A DNA stretch of 13,241 bases from DATJFQ01 sp035495555 (GTDB lineage: Bacteria > Acidobacteriota > Vicinamibacteria > Vicinamibacterales > 2-12-FULL-66-21): contig DATJFQ010000112.1 in assembly GCA_035495555.1 (NCBI GenBank), positions 1 through 13,241 of the forward strand. Direction: 5' to 3'. The notes beneath the pieces are model-generated. The model was not told the origin of the DNA. It worked only from the letters and a program-made list of their open reading frames with translations, and did no database searches. Of this stretch, positions 7,746 through 13,241 are shown piece after piece. Made by a program: the position numbers and the translations under genes. Numbering within the stretch: the first letter of the stretch is position 1; every line of letters starts with the position of its first letter.

Positions 7746-7855
7746 TCAACTACACAACGACACAACTTCCAACTACTCAAGGCGGCATGTTGGAGGCTAA
7801 CTCCATGCGACGATCGGCAATTGTGTAGTTGGTAGTTGTGCAGTTGTGTAGTCGA
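7746..7855. repeat. 110-bp composite inverted repeat (CAACTACA-type units)
   Basis: The left arm (7746-7780) and right arm (7821-7855) are complementary at 30 of 35 positions. Each arm is itself a degenerate run of 7-8 bp units of the form CAACTACA (or TGTAGTTG on the other arm). The 40-bp centre contains a small hairpin, TGGAG/CTCCA (7791-7795, 7801-7805). The element fills the gap between the iolE-like stop (7736) and the ABC ATPase start (7864). It could form a long RNA hairpin that ends the upstream transcript or shapes initiation of the ATPase. There is no T-run. Its low-GC, C/A-rich composition differs strongly from its surroundings. Confidence 0.85.
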
Positions 7856-7863
7856 TCTGCCCC

Positions 7864-9357
7864 ATGACTGAATTCGCCCTTCGCATGATCGGGGTATCCA
7901 AGTCCTTTCCGGGGGTGCTCGCGCTCGACAGTGTCGATCTCGACGTGCTGCCGGGCGAGGTGCACGTACTGCTCGGCGAGAACGGCGCGGGCAAATCCAC
8001 CCTGATGAAGGTCTTGAGCGGCGCGGTCAGGCGCGACGCGGGAGAGATTGAACTCGATGGCCAGCGCGTCGAGATCAACAGCCCCCGGGATGCGCAGGCG
8101 CTTGGCGTGCGCATCATCTATCAGGAACTCACCCTCGTCCCCTATCTCACCGTCGCGGAAAATATTTTCCTCGGGCACGAGCCCTGTTCTTTCCCCGGCC
8201 TCGTGGACACGAAGCGGATGCGGGACGACGCGTCGCAGCTGCTGCAGACGCTCGGACTTCGGCTCGATCCGGACCGCCCCGTTCGCGAGATGGGGATCGC
8301 GCAGCAGCAGATGGTTGAAGTCGCCAAGGCGCTGGTGGGCAACGCGCGTGTGCTCGTGATGGACGAACCGACGTCTGCGTTGACGAACACCGAGATCGAC
8401 GAACTGTTCGCAACGATCAACCGCTTGACCGCCCGGGGGACCGCGATCATCTACATTTCGCATCGCCTCGAGGAACTCACCCGCATCGGAAACCGCGTGA
8501 CCGTGCTGCGCGACGGGCGCAAGATCGCGACGCACCGCGTGGGCGAGGTCGACATCGCCTATCTCATACGCCTGATGGCGAACCGTGATCTCTCGGAGCA
8601 CTTCCCGAAAAGGCGCGTTCCGCCGGGCCGCCCGCTCCTCGAAGTGCGGGGCCTGCGGCGCGCGGGTGTGCTGGACGACATCAACCTGACGGTGCGCGCC
8701 GGCGAGGTGGTCGGCGTGGCCGGGCTGCTCGGCGCCGGCCGCACCGAGATGGCGCGCGCCATCGTCGGCGCCGATCGGCGTGACGGCGGAGAGATCCGCA
8801 TCAACGGCGAGATCGCGCGGCTGGACCATCCGGCAGACGCCATCCGCCGCGGCATCGGATTCATGCCGGAAGACCGCAAGACCCAGGGGCTCATTCAGAT
8901 GTTGTCCGTGGGCGAGAACACGACGCTGCCGGCCCTGGGCATCTTCTCGCGCGGCGGGTTCCTGAAGCGCCGTGCAGCTGCCGCCATGGCCACAAAGCTC
9001 GTGCAGGACCTGCGCATTCGTACGCCGAGCATCGATCAGCCGGTGGCGCAGCTGAGCGGCGGCAATCAGCAGAAAGTCGTCCTGGCGAAATGGCTCGCCA
9101 CCGGTGCGGACATTCTGATCATGGACGAGCCAACCCGAGGCATCGACATCGGCGCGAAGGTGGAGATTTACGAACTCATGAATCAGCTCACCGCGCGCGG
9201 CGCGGGCATCCTGATGATTTCGTCTGAGCTGACCGAGGTCCTCGGCATGAGCGACCGCATTCTCGTGATGCACGCCGGCCGCATCGTGGCGGAATTCGAT
9301 GCCGCCGCCGCAACCCAGGAGAACGTGCTGCGAGCGGCGCTCGGGCAGGCGGCCTGA
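7864..9357 (+). CDS. Sugar-type ABC importer, double ATPase subunit (RbsA/MglA-like)
   Basis: This 497-residue protein has two fused ABC domains, the normal design of carbohydrate class 2 importers (RbsA, MglA, XylG, and the inositol ATPase IatA). Domain 1 has Walker A GENGAGKST (38-46), the altered signature MGIAQQQMVEVAKAL and Walker B VLVMDEPTS (163-171). Domain 2 has the degenerate Walker A GLLGAGRTE (287-295), PEDRKTQG, signature LSGGNQQKV (397-405) and Walker B ILIMDEPTRGID. Degenerate sites of this kind are normal in the family, so it looks functional. It powers uptake at the inner membrane with the permease that follows four bases later. Clustering with iolD and an iolE-like gene suggests inositol or a related polyol as substrate. 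The ATG at 7864 lies eight bases after the large inverted repeat and has no Shine-Dalgarno. Confidence 0.93.
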   Translation: MTEFALRMIGVSKSFPGVLALDSVDLDVLPGEVHVLLGENGAGKSTLMKVLSGAVRRDAGEIELDGQRVEINSPRDAQALGVRIIYQELTLVPYLTVAENIFLGHEPCSFPGLVDTKRMRDDASQLLQTLGLRLDPDRPVREMGIAQQQMVEVAKALVGNARVLVMDEPTSALTNTEIDELFATINRLTARGTAIIYISHRLEELTRIGNRVTVLRDGRKIATHRVGEVDIAYLIRLMANRDLSEHFPKRRVPPGRPLLEVRGLRRAGVLDDINLTVRAGEVVGVAGLLGAGRTEMARAIVGADRRDGGEIRINGEIARLDHPADAIRRGIGFMPEDRKTQGLIQMLSVGENTTLPALGIFSRGGFLKRRAAAAMATKLVQDLRIRTPSIDQPVAQLSGGNQQKVVLAKWLATGADILIMDEPTRGIDIGAKVEIYELMNQLTARGAGILMISSELTEVLGMSDRILVMHAGRIVAEFDAAAATQENVLRAALGQAA

Positions 9358-9361
9358 TGTC

Positions 9362-10351
9362 ATGACGTCCACCTTCGGGCGGCGCCAGTTCGGCACGCTG
9401 GTTGGTCTGCTGGCGCTCTGCGCGCTGCTCACCATCCTGACGCCGCACTTCCTGACGGTGTCCAACCTGCTGAACATCACCGAGCAGACGACGATCAACG
9501 CCGTGATCTCCGTCGGGATGACGTTCGTCATTCTGTCCGGCGGGATCGATCTCTCGGTTGGATCGATCGTGGCGATTGCCGGCGTGTGTCTCGCGACGGC
9601 GCTGCAGCGCCACATGCCGCTGCCCGTCGCGTTGACAATCGCGCTCGGTGTCGGATCCGCCTGCGGCCTCGTCAACGGGCTGCTCATCACCGTCGGCCGG
9701 CTCGCGCCCTTCATCGCGACGCTTGGCATGATGAGTATTGCGAGAGGCGCTGCGCTCCTCTACACGGACGGGCGGCCGGTGTCCGGCTTCGATGCGTCGT
9801 TCCGCGCGCTGTCCACGGCGCGCCCTTTCATGATTCCTGCGCCCGTGATTCTGATGATCGTGGTCTACGTCATCGGCCATCTCGTGCTGACGCGGACCAC
9901 GTTTGGGCGCTATGTGTATGCGATTGGCGGCAACGAGGAAGCGACGCGGCTGTCCGGCGTCCGGGTCGGCATCCACAAGACAATCATCTATGTCATCGCC
10001 GGGCTGACGAGCGGCATCGCGGCCATAATCCTGACGGCGCGGCTCAACTCGGCGCAGCCGATCGCGGGGTTCATGTACGAGCTCGACGCAATCGCCGCCA
10101 CCGTCATCGGCGGCACGAGTCTCCTGGGCGGCTCCGGCACGCTCGCGGGCACGCTCATCGGCTCGCTCATCATGGGCGTGCTGCGGAACGGCCTCAACAT
10201 CCTCGGCATCTCTTCGTTCCTGCAGCAGGTCGTCATCGGCTCGGTCATCATCGCCGCCGTGCTGCTCGACGGCATCCTCAACGCGCGCGCGCAGCGTGCC
10301 CGCGCGAGGCGCACCTCCGCCGCCGCGCCGCCGCCGAAAGCCGCCGTGTAG
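9362..10351 (+). CDS. Sugar-type ABC importer permease (RbsC-like)
   Basis: This 329-residue membrane protein of the BPD_transp_2 family (ribose/galactose/xylose/inositol permeases) has about 8-10 hydrophobic spans. Family patterns are SGGIDLSVGSI (59-69), TLGMMSIARG, IGGNEEATRLSGV (188-200), the loop that contacts the ATPase, and GTSLLGGSGTLAGTLIG (251-267). The C-terminus is a short basic and Ala/Pro-rich tail. ATG at 9362 is chosen because it begins the hydrophobic permease N-terminus four bases after the ATPase stop. The open frame extends back to 9299, but that part only overlaps the ATPase end. Close spacing means it is co-translated with the ATPase. The pore is expected to be a homodimer. 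Confidence 0.93.
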   Translation: MTSTFGRRQFGTLVGLLALCALLTILTPHFLTVSNLLNITEQTTINAVISVGMTFVILSGGIDLSVGSIVAIAGVCLATALQRHMPLPVALTIALGVGSACGLVNGLLITVGRLAPFIATLGMMSIARGAALLYTDGRPVSGFDASFRALSTARPFMIPAPVILMIVVYVIGHLVLTRTTFGRYVYAIGGNEEATRLSGVRVGIHKTIIYVIAGLTSGIAAIILTARLNSAQPIAGFMYELDAIAATVIGGTSLLGGSGTLAGTLIGSLIMGVLRNGLNILGISSFLQQVVIGSVIIAAVLLDGILNARAQRARARRTSAAAPPPKAAV

Positions 10352-10394
10352 CTCGTCGAGCCACCCAGCACCCGTCCGAGGCCCCAAGCCCCAG

Positions 10395-10435
10395 CACCCC
10401 GCGCGCAGCGCGGCAACACCCCGCGCGAAGCGCGG
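10395..10435. repeat. Two tandem small GC hairpins (REP-like)
   Basis: Two 22-bp units in direct repeat start at 10395 and 10417. Each contains CACCCCGCGCG, then CA or AA, then GCGCGG. Each folds as CCGCGC-loop-GCGCGG with a three-base loop (GCA or GAA). They lie between the permease stop and the binding-protein start, where a hairpin can protect or separate segments of a polycistronic transcript. Related cores occur at 3276-3288 and 12745-12755, hinting at a dispersed genomic repeat. Confidence 0.65.
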
Positions 10436-10441
10436 TATCAT
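10436..10441 (+). promoter_or_regulatory. -10-like hexamer before binding-protein gene
   Basis: TATCAT matches the TATAAT consensus at five of six positions and ends five bases before the ATG at 10447. GCAACA (10413-10418) sits 17 bases upstream as a weak -35. Transcription would then start at or beside the ATG, giving a leaderless mRNA for the binding protein, which needs far more copies than its ATPase and permease. This is a pattern match only. Confidence 0.4.
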
Positions 10442-10446
10442 GCCGC

Positions 10447-11385
10447 ATGCGACGAGCTTCCCTCGCACTCCTGGCGGCGGCCACTCTCCTGTTGCCGGCC
10501 GCCTGCAACCGCGGCGCGGGCTCCGGGAAGCCGCGCATTGCGATGGTCCTCAAGACCCTCAACAACCCCTTCTTCATCGACATGCAGCGCGGCGCGGAAG
10601 ATGCGGCCAAACGCCTCAACGTCGATCTCACCGTCCAGGCGGCCGAACGCGAGACCGATGTCGAGAAGCAGATGCAGATCATCGAAAACCTCGTCGAGAC
10701 CGGCGTGAACGCGCTGGCGATCGCCCCTTCGGGATCGAAGGAGGTCGTGACGGCCGTCGCCAAGGCCAACGCCGCGAACATCCCCGTCGTCATCGTGGAC
10801 GACAAAGTCGACGCCCAGGCGGCGAAGGAGGCGGGTGTCCACTGGGAGGCCTACGTCGGATCCGACAACGTCGAAGGCGGGCGCATCGCAGGCCGATATC
10901 TGGCACAGCTCACGAACGGCAGCGCGAACGTCGCCCTGCTGGAAGGCATCCCCGGACACCAGACGGGTGACGCGCGGCTGAAGGGGTTCAAGGAAGCGAT
11001 CCAGTCATCCCCCGGCATCAAGATCGTCGCGTCCCAGACGGCCAACTGGGAGCGCGACCAGGGGTTCAACGTCTTTCAGAACATGCTGCAGGCGCATCCC
11101 GATATCGACGCCGTGTTCGCGTGCAACGACATGATGGCACTCGGCGCGGTCGAGGCGATTCGCGCCGCCGGCAAGACCGGCAAGATCCGCGTCATCGGGT
11201 TCGACGCAATCGACGACGCGAGAAAGGCAATCGCCGCGGGAACGATGGATGGTTCGGTCGCGCAGTTCCCGTCAGAGATGGGCCGAATCGCGATCGAGAA
11301 CGCGGTGAAGCTGATCCAGCATCAGCCCGTGCAGGCGGAAACGGCGACAAAGCTCGAGATGATTACGAAGGCGAACGTCCGATGA
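10447..11385 (+). CDS. Periplasmic sugar-binding protein (RbsB/IbpA-like)
   Basis: This 312-residue type 1 periplasmic binding protein should deliver substrate to the ABC permease. The N-terminus MRRASLALLAAATLLLPAAC is a signal peptide ending in a lipoprotein-type Cys20. Proline at -3 makes the lipobox imperfect, so lipid anchoring is likely but not certain. Two Rossmann-like lobes follow: KPRIAMVLKTLNNPFFIDMQRGAEDAAK (28-55), QIIENLVETGVNALAIAPSG and VVIVDD, then AYVGSDNVEGGRIAGRY, AVFACNDMMALGAVEAI (222-238) and IRVIGFDAIDDARKAI (247-262). These match the RbsB/Peripla_BP_4 group, which includes inositol-binding IbpA. ATG at 10447 is the only start giving a signal peptide; the open frame upstream to 9586 is a shadow of the permease. 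No Shine-Dalgarno is visible; TATCAT lies just upstream. The last three codons fall in the 14-bp repeat array. Confidence 0.92.
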   Translation: MRRASLALLAAATLLLPAACNRGAGSGKPRIAMVLKTLNNPFFIDMQRGAEDAAKRLNVDLTVQAAERETDVEKQMQIIENLVETGVNALAIAPSGSKEVVTAVAKANAANIPVVIVDDKVDAQAAKEAGVHWEAYVGSDNVEGGRIAGRYLAQLTNGSANVALLEGIPGHQTGDARLKGFKEAIQSSPGIKIVASQTANWERDQGFNVFQNMLQAHPDIDAVFACNDMMALGAVEAIRAAGKTGKIRVIGFDAIDDARKAIAAGTMDGSVAQFPSEMGRIAIENAVKLIQHQPVQAETATKLEMITKANVR

Positions 11386-11482
11386 GCGATGTTCGATGGA
11401 CGATGTTCGATGGACGATGTACGAACATCGATCATCGGTCATCGTCCATCGGTCATCGAACGTCGATTATCGTCCATCGAAC
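11377..11482. repeat. 106-bp inverted array of 14-bp units over both stop codons
   Basis: Four forward 14-bp units run from 11377 to 11432. Two of them (11391-11404, 11405-11418) are perfect copies of GTTCGATGGACGAT, and the first and last are degenerate. Overlapping units in the opposite orientation follow to 11482, and the last (11469-11482, ATCGTCCATCGAAC) is the exact reverse complement. The whole can fold as a long imperfect hairpin. It begins inside the last codons of the binding-protein gene, covers its TGA (11383-11385), and covers the TAA (11469-11467) and final Asp-Gly-Arg codons of the convergent oxidoreductase. A bidirectional terminator is the simplest role, though no T-run is present. 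Confidence 0.88.
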
Positions 11483-12576
11483 TTCTTCGCAATCATCTCG
11501 ATCCATCGCATGTCCCCAATCGCATCCTCGATCCCTGGCGAGGGCGGTTCGCCGGTGAGCACGTAATCCCGGAAGCGATGAAGCTCGACGCGGAATGCTT
11601 CCTCGTACGAGACGCGGTGATGCTCGGCGACCAGCGAGTCCCCTTCCATCCGCTCGATGACGAGCGGCGTCGGTTCGTGGCGTAAATAGGGGGACGGAAA
11701 AATCAGCTTCACCCGCTTCTCCGGGCTGACGAACCGCAGCGTTTCCTCGTAGAGGGGCACGCCGGGAAGCGAGACCCAGGACATCACGACCCGGACGTCG
11801 CCGGCGAAGCGCGTGACCGACGTCTGGGCCATGCCATCCCGCCAGTAATGCGCCGAGAGCACTTCTTCCGGCTCTCCCAGTACACCGCGCACCGCGTTGA
11901 TGTCGTGGATCAGGCTCGTGAGCAGGATGAAGAGCGCAATGCGGGCCGGCGGCGGCGCGTCAGGGCCGAGCGTCTCCTCCAGCAGCGCGCTCATTTCCTT
12001 CGTCCCCGCGTCGCGTCTTACCGTCGCATCGATCGTCGCGTCGTCTGCCTTCGGCCCAGGCTGCCGCGGCGGCTGAAACGCGTAGTGCGCCTGGTACGGA
12101 TCCTCGTCCGGGTGCAGCACCGTGACGTCGACATATCGGAGTGCCTTCAGTCCCTGCACCTCCGCTCGCGCCCGTTGATACGCCGGATCGAACCGCTTGT
12201 GATACCCGACCATGAGCAGCTTGCCGCTGTGTTCCGCCGCCGCCGCGATGCGCTGCGTATCCGACGCGCTGAAGCCCAGCGGCTTCTCGACGAAGACGTG
12301 TTTGCCTGCGGCCAGCGCCGGTTCGACGAATTTGCGGTGCGCGCCGTTGGCGAGCACGATGACCGCCTCGATGTCCGGTGCGGCGACGAGTTCCGTGAAG
12401 TCCTTCGTCCGCCGCTGGATGTGATACCGCTCGCCGACCGCTCTCAGCACCTCGTCGCTGACGTCGGCGATGCCGCCGATCGTAAACAGATCCGGCCGCT
12501 CAGCCAGCGTTGGCAGGTGCATCATCTGCGCAATCCCGCCGCAACCGATGACCGCGACCGTCAGTGGTTTCGACAC
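11467..12576 (-). CDS. Gfo/Idh/MocA family NAD(P)-dependent oxidoreductase
   Basis: This 369-residue dehydrogenase has an N-terminal Rossmann domain with VAVIGCGGIAQMMHLPTL (about 7-24), the catalytic-Lys motif VEKPLG (K98) and GYHKRFDP (124-131). The C-terminal alpha/beta domain carries IHDINAVRG (H224, D225, N227), the usual catalytic-site His-Asp region. Members include inositol 2-dehydrogenase (IolG) and many sugar dehydrogenases. Next to iolD, an iolE-like gene and the importer, oxidation of an inositol or related polyol is plausible, but the substrate is not fixed by sequence. It starts with GTG at 12576 behind GGAG (12587-12584), seven bases away. It converges on the ABC genes and shares the 14-bp repeat array, which encodes its last three residues. 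A terminator-like hairpin lies 18 bases upstream of its start. Confidence 0.88.
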   Translation of the reverse strand: MSKPLTVAVIGCGGIAQMMHLPTLAERPDLFTIGGIADVSDEVLRAVGERYHIQRRTKDFTELVAAPDIEAVIVLANGAHRKFVEPALAAGKHVFVEKPLGFSASDTQRIAAAAEHSGKLLMVGYHKRFDPAYQRARAEVQGLKALRYVDVTVLHPDEDPYQAHYAFQPPRQPGPKADDATIDATVRRDAGTKEMSALLEETLGPDAPPPARIALFILLTSLIHDINAVRGVLGEPEEVLSAHYWRDGMAQTSVTRFAGDVRVVMSWVSLPGVPLYEETLRFVSPEKRVKLIFPSPYLRHEPTPLVIERMEGDSLVAEHHRVSYEEAFRVELHRFRDYVLTGEPPSPGIEDAIGDMRWIEMIAKKFDGR

Positions 12577-12583
12577 CTGTGTG

Positions 12584-12587
12584 CTCC
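12584..12587 (-). promoter_or_regulatory. Shine-Dalgarno of oxidoreductase, fixes GTG start
   Basis: GGAG on the minus strand is seven bases upstream of the GTG at 12576. It supports GTG rather than an internal ATG as the start. It lies in the only stretch of about 17 bases between the T-run of the terminator hairpin and the coding region. Confidence 0.6.
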
Positions 12588-12593
12588 GTACGC

Positions 12594-12630
12594 AAAAAGC
12601 CGGAGGACAGCCGCTCGACTGTCCCCCGGC
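12594..12630 (-). terminator. Rho-independent terminator, minus strand
   Basis: On the minus strand, GCCGGGGGACAG (12630-12619), an eight-base loop (12618-12611) and CTGTCCTCCGGC (12610-12599) form a stem with 11 of 12 positions paired. TTTTT (12598-12594) follows at once. This is a good intrinsic terminator for transcripts coming from the TonB-dependent receptor. Its end is only 18 bases from the GTG of the oxidoreductase. A promoter for that gene must therefore lie upstream and read through the hairpin, or overlap it, which also allows attenuation. Confidence 0.75.
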
Positions 12631-12730
12631 CTGTCTACCCTATTTCGCGTCCTCGCGGCTCGCCCTTCGTGCGATGGGGCCCCAGCTCGGACAGCCCCCC
12701 TTCGCGCTCGGCGGCCCAAAAGACGTGTCG

Positions 12731-12767
12731 ACGGGGAGCCCCCTCCGCGCGAAGCGGGGCACCCCGT
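12731..12767. repeat. Nested GC-rich hairpin with CCGCGCGAAGCG core
   Basis: ACGGGG (12731-12736) pairs with CCCCGT (12762-12767). After one A-A mismatch, GCCCC (12738-12742) pairs with GGGGC (12756-12760). The 13-base centre contains CCGCGCGAAGC, shared with the paired hairpins at 10395-10435. It lies in the receptor's 3' flank. The symmetry and shared core suggest a dispersed palindromic repeat rather than chance. Confidence 0.6.
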
Positions 12768-12810
12768 CCTCGCCCCCATCGCTGGTGCTGCGATCGCAAC
12801 GGCGCCCTCC

Positions 12811-12838
12811 GCGCCTCGCGCCTCGCGCCTTGCGCCTC
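12811..12838. repeat. 7-bp tandem repeat GCGCCTC x4
   Basis: GCGCCTC occurs four times in tandem (third copy GCGCCTT) and ends three bases before the receptor stop codon at 12842-12844. It is low-complexity, and slippage there could change the distance between the receptor 3' end and the downstream hairpins. No function is proposed. Confidence 0.6.
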
Positions 12839-12841
12839 GCG

Positions 12842-13241
12842 TTAGAACGTAAACCGCACCGCGAGCTGCATCGTGCGCGCGTCGCCAGAGAGGCTCGTGA
12901 TCGTCGCCACGTCGCCACCGGAGATGTTGCGCGCCGGCAGGCCGAAGTTGGCCGTGTTGAAGAGGTTGAACGCGTCCCAACGCAGGGTCAACCCGTAGCG
13001 CGCGTTGAACCGGATGATCCGCTGGATCGTCAGGTCGAAGCTCTGATACCCCGGTCCGCGGAGCGTGTTCCGTTTTTCGTTGCCGAAGACGCCTGATGGT
13101 ACGGGCGTGAACGCGGCGGGGTTGAACCACTGGTCGACCGTTTTCGGCCCGCTGGGATCGCCCGTCTCATCGGGCAGCCCCGTCATGCTCTGACCGACGT
13201 TGTTCGTGCTCTGGTTGACGGTGAACGCACGGCCCGAGCGC
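12842..13241 (-). CDS. TonB-dependent receptor, Oar-like, C-terminal part
   Basis: This is the C-terminal 132 or so residues of an outer-membrane beta-barrel; the gene runs off the window edge and the frame is open to it. It reads SGRAFTVNQSTNNVGQSMTG, then DQWFNPAAFTPVPSGVFGNEKRNTLRGPGYQ and FDLTIQRIIRF, WDAFNLFNTANFGLP and the final LAVRFTF. The RNTLRGPG and AFNLFNTANFG patterns are typical of the large Oar-like receptors with a carboxypeptidase-regulatory-like N-terminal domain, abundant in Acidobacteriota. The terminal aromatic Phe is the outer-membrane insertion signal, so this is the true end. A methionine at 13186 is internal, not a start. The ligand is unknown; a role in taking up a larger carbohydrate for the neighbouring genes is possible but unproven. 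Transcription should end at the hairpin at 12630-12594. Confidence 0.88.
   Translation of the reverse strand, partial: RSGRAFTVNQSTNNVGQSMTGLPDETGDPSGPKTVDQWFNPAAFTPVPSGVFGNEKRNTLRGPGYQSFDLTIQRIIRFNARYGLTLRWDAFNLFNTANFGLPARNISGGDVATITSLSGDARTMQLAVRFTF

Larger units (their letters stand above)
12577..12841. other. Structured intergenic region
   Basis: No gene is supported between the oxidoreductase start and the receptor stop. Besides the terminator and the nested hairpin listed separately, it holds the palindrome TGGGGCCCCA (12675-12684) and GGACAG at 12605-12610 and 12689-12694. I found no convincing promoter for the oxidoreductase. The open frames crossing here are short or low-complexity shadows. 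Confidence 0.4.

Noticed and set aside
7746..7855. Terminal inverted repeats of an insertion sequence or MITE
   Set aside because: The arms enclose only 40 bp, no target-site duplication is visible at the edges, and the arms are internally tandem, unlike IS ends. A non-autonomous element is not fully excluded.
7777..9729. Minus-strand open frame of 650 codons across the ABC ATPase
   Set aside because: His/Arg/Asp-rich antisense shadow; its N-terminal half covers well-supported importer genes and its C-terminal end is simply translated inverted repeat.
9586..10446. N-terminal extension of the binding-protein frame into the permease
   Set aside because: Arginine/His-rich sequence in a shifted frame of the permease; the signal peptide at 10447 marks the real start.
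11377..11482. CRISPR array
   Set aside because: Units are contiguous 14-mers with no spacers, change orientation in the middle, and no cas gene is nearby.
11389..11685. Plus-strand 98-codon frame starting in the 14-bp array
   Set aside because: Its N-terminal half is translated repeat and the rest is antisense to the oxidoreductase C-terminus; no ribosome binding site.
11848..12852. Plus-strand open frame of 334 codons across the oxidoreductase
   Set aside because: Arginine-rich shadow of a gene with clear Rossmann and EKP motifs; runs into low-complexity tandem repeat.
12842..13186. A complete 114-residue small protein starting at 13186
   Set aside because: The frame stays open and receptor-like upstream of that Met to the window edge, so this is an internal residue of a larger receptor.
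1..13241. tRNA, rRNA or known riboswitch
   Set aside because: Reading both strands by eye, I saw no CCA-ended cloverleaf, rRNA core or recognised riboswitch; a covariance-model scan was not possible, so weak RNA genes could be missed.

Overview
The window is GC-rich, single-chromosome-type bacterial DNA with long open frames on both strands. The gene set suggests a soil Acidobacteriota, perhaps of the Vicinamibacteria type: a GxxExxY protein behind ComEC, an Oar-like TonB-dependent receptor C-terminus, and cyclitol/sugar catabolism with TIM-barrel and Gfo/Idh/MocA enzymes. The lineage is inferred from gene content and style; no rRNA or marker gene is present.

Layout. 1-160: short stretch with an 8-bp tandem repeat and no convincing gene. 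161-3072 (minus): a two-gene unit, comEC followed by a small GxxExxY protein whose ribosome binding site lies in the last codons of comEC. 3073-3372: divergent intergenic region. 3373-4728 (plus): a single APC-family amino acid permease. 4729-4902: convergent intergenic with short perfect palindromes. 4903-6771 (minus): IolD. 6840-7736 (plus): an IolE-like TIM-barrel protein, divergent from IolD across 68 bp. 7746-7855: a 110-bp inverted repeat. 7864-11385 (plus): a complete sugar-type ABC importer (double ATPase, RbsC-type permease, type 1 periplasmic binding protein). 11377-11482: a second large inverted repeat built from 14-bp units, covering the stop codons of the converging genes. 11467-12576 (minus): a Gfo/Idh/MocA oxidoreductase. 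12577-12841: intergenic with a terminator and structured repeats. 12842-13241 (minus): the C-terminal end of a TonB-dependent receptor.

Function. IolD, the IolE-like protein, the MocA-family dehydrogenase and the ABC importer fit uptake and early catabolism of inositol or a related cyclitol: oxidation to an inosose, dehydration, then ring opening. The TonB-dependent receptor could be the outer-membrane entry, but its ligand is unknown. IolB, IolC, IolJ and IolA are not in the window, so the pathway is incomplete here.

The most unusual content is between genes. Two inverted repeats of nearly equal length (110 and 106 bp) have unrelated sequences but the same construction: arms made of degenerate short tandem units. 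There are also small GC-rich hairpins sharing a CCGCGCGAAGCG-like core, and a terminator placed directly before the dehydrogenase start. Several genes lack a Shine-Dalgarno sequence and have a -10-like hexamer 5 to 8 bases before the start codon, which would fit leaderless transcripts.
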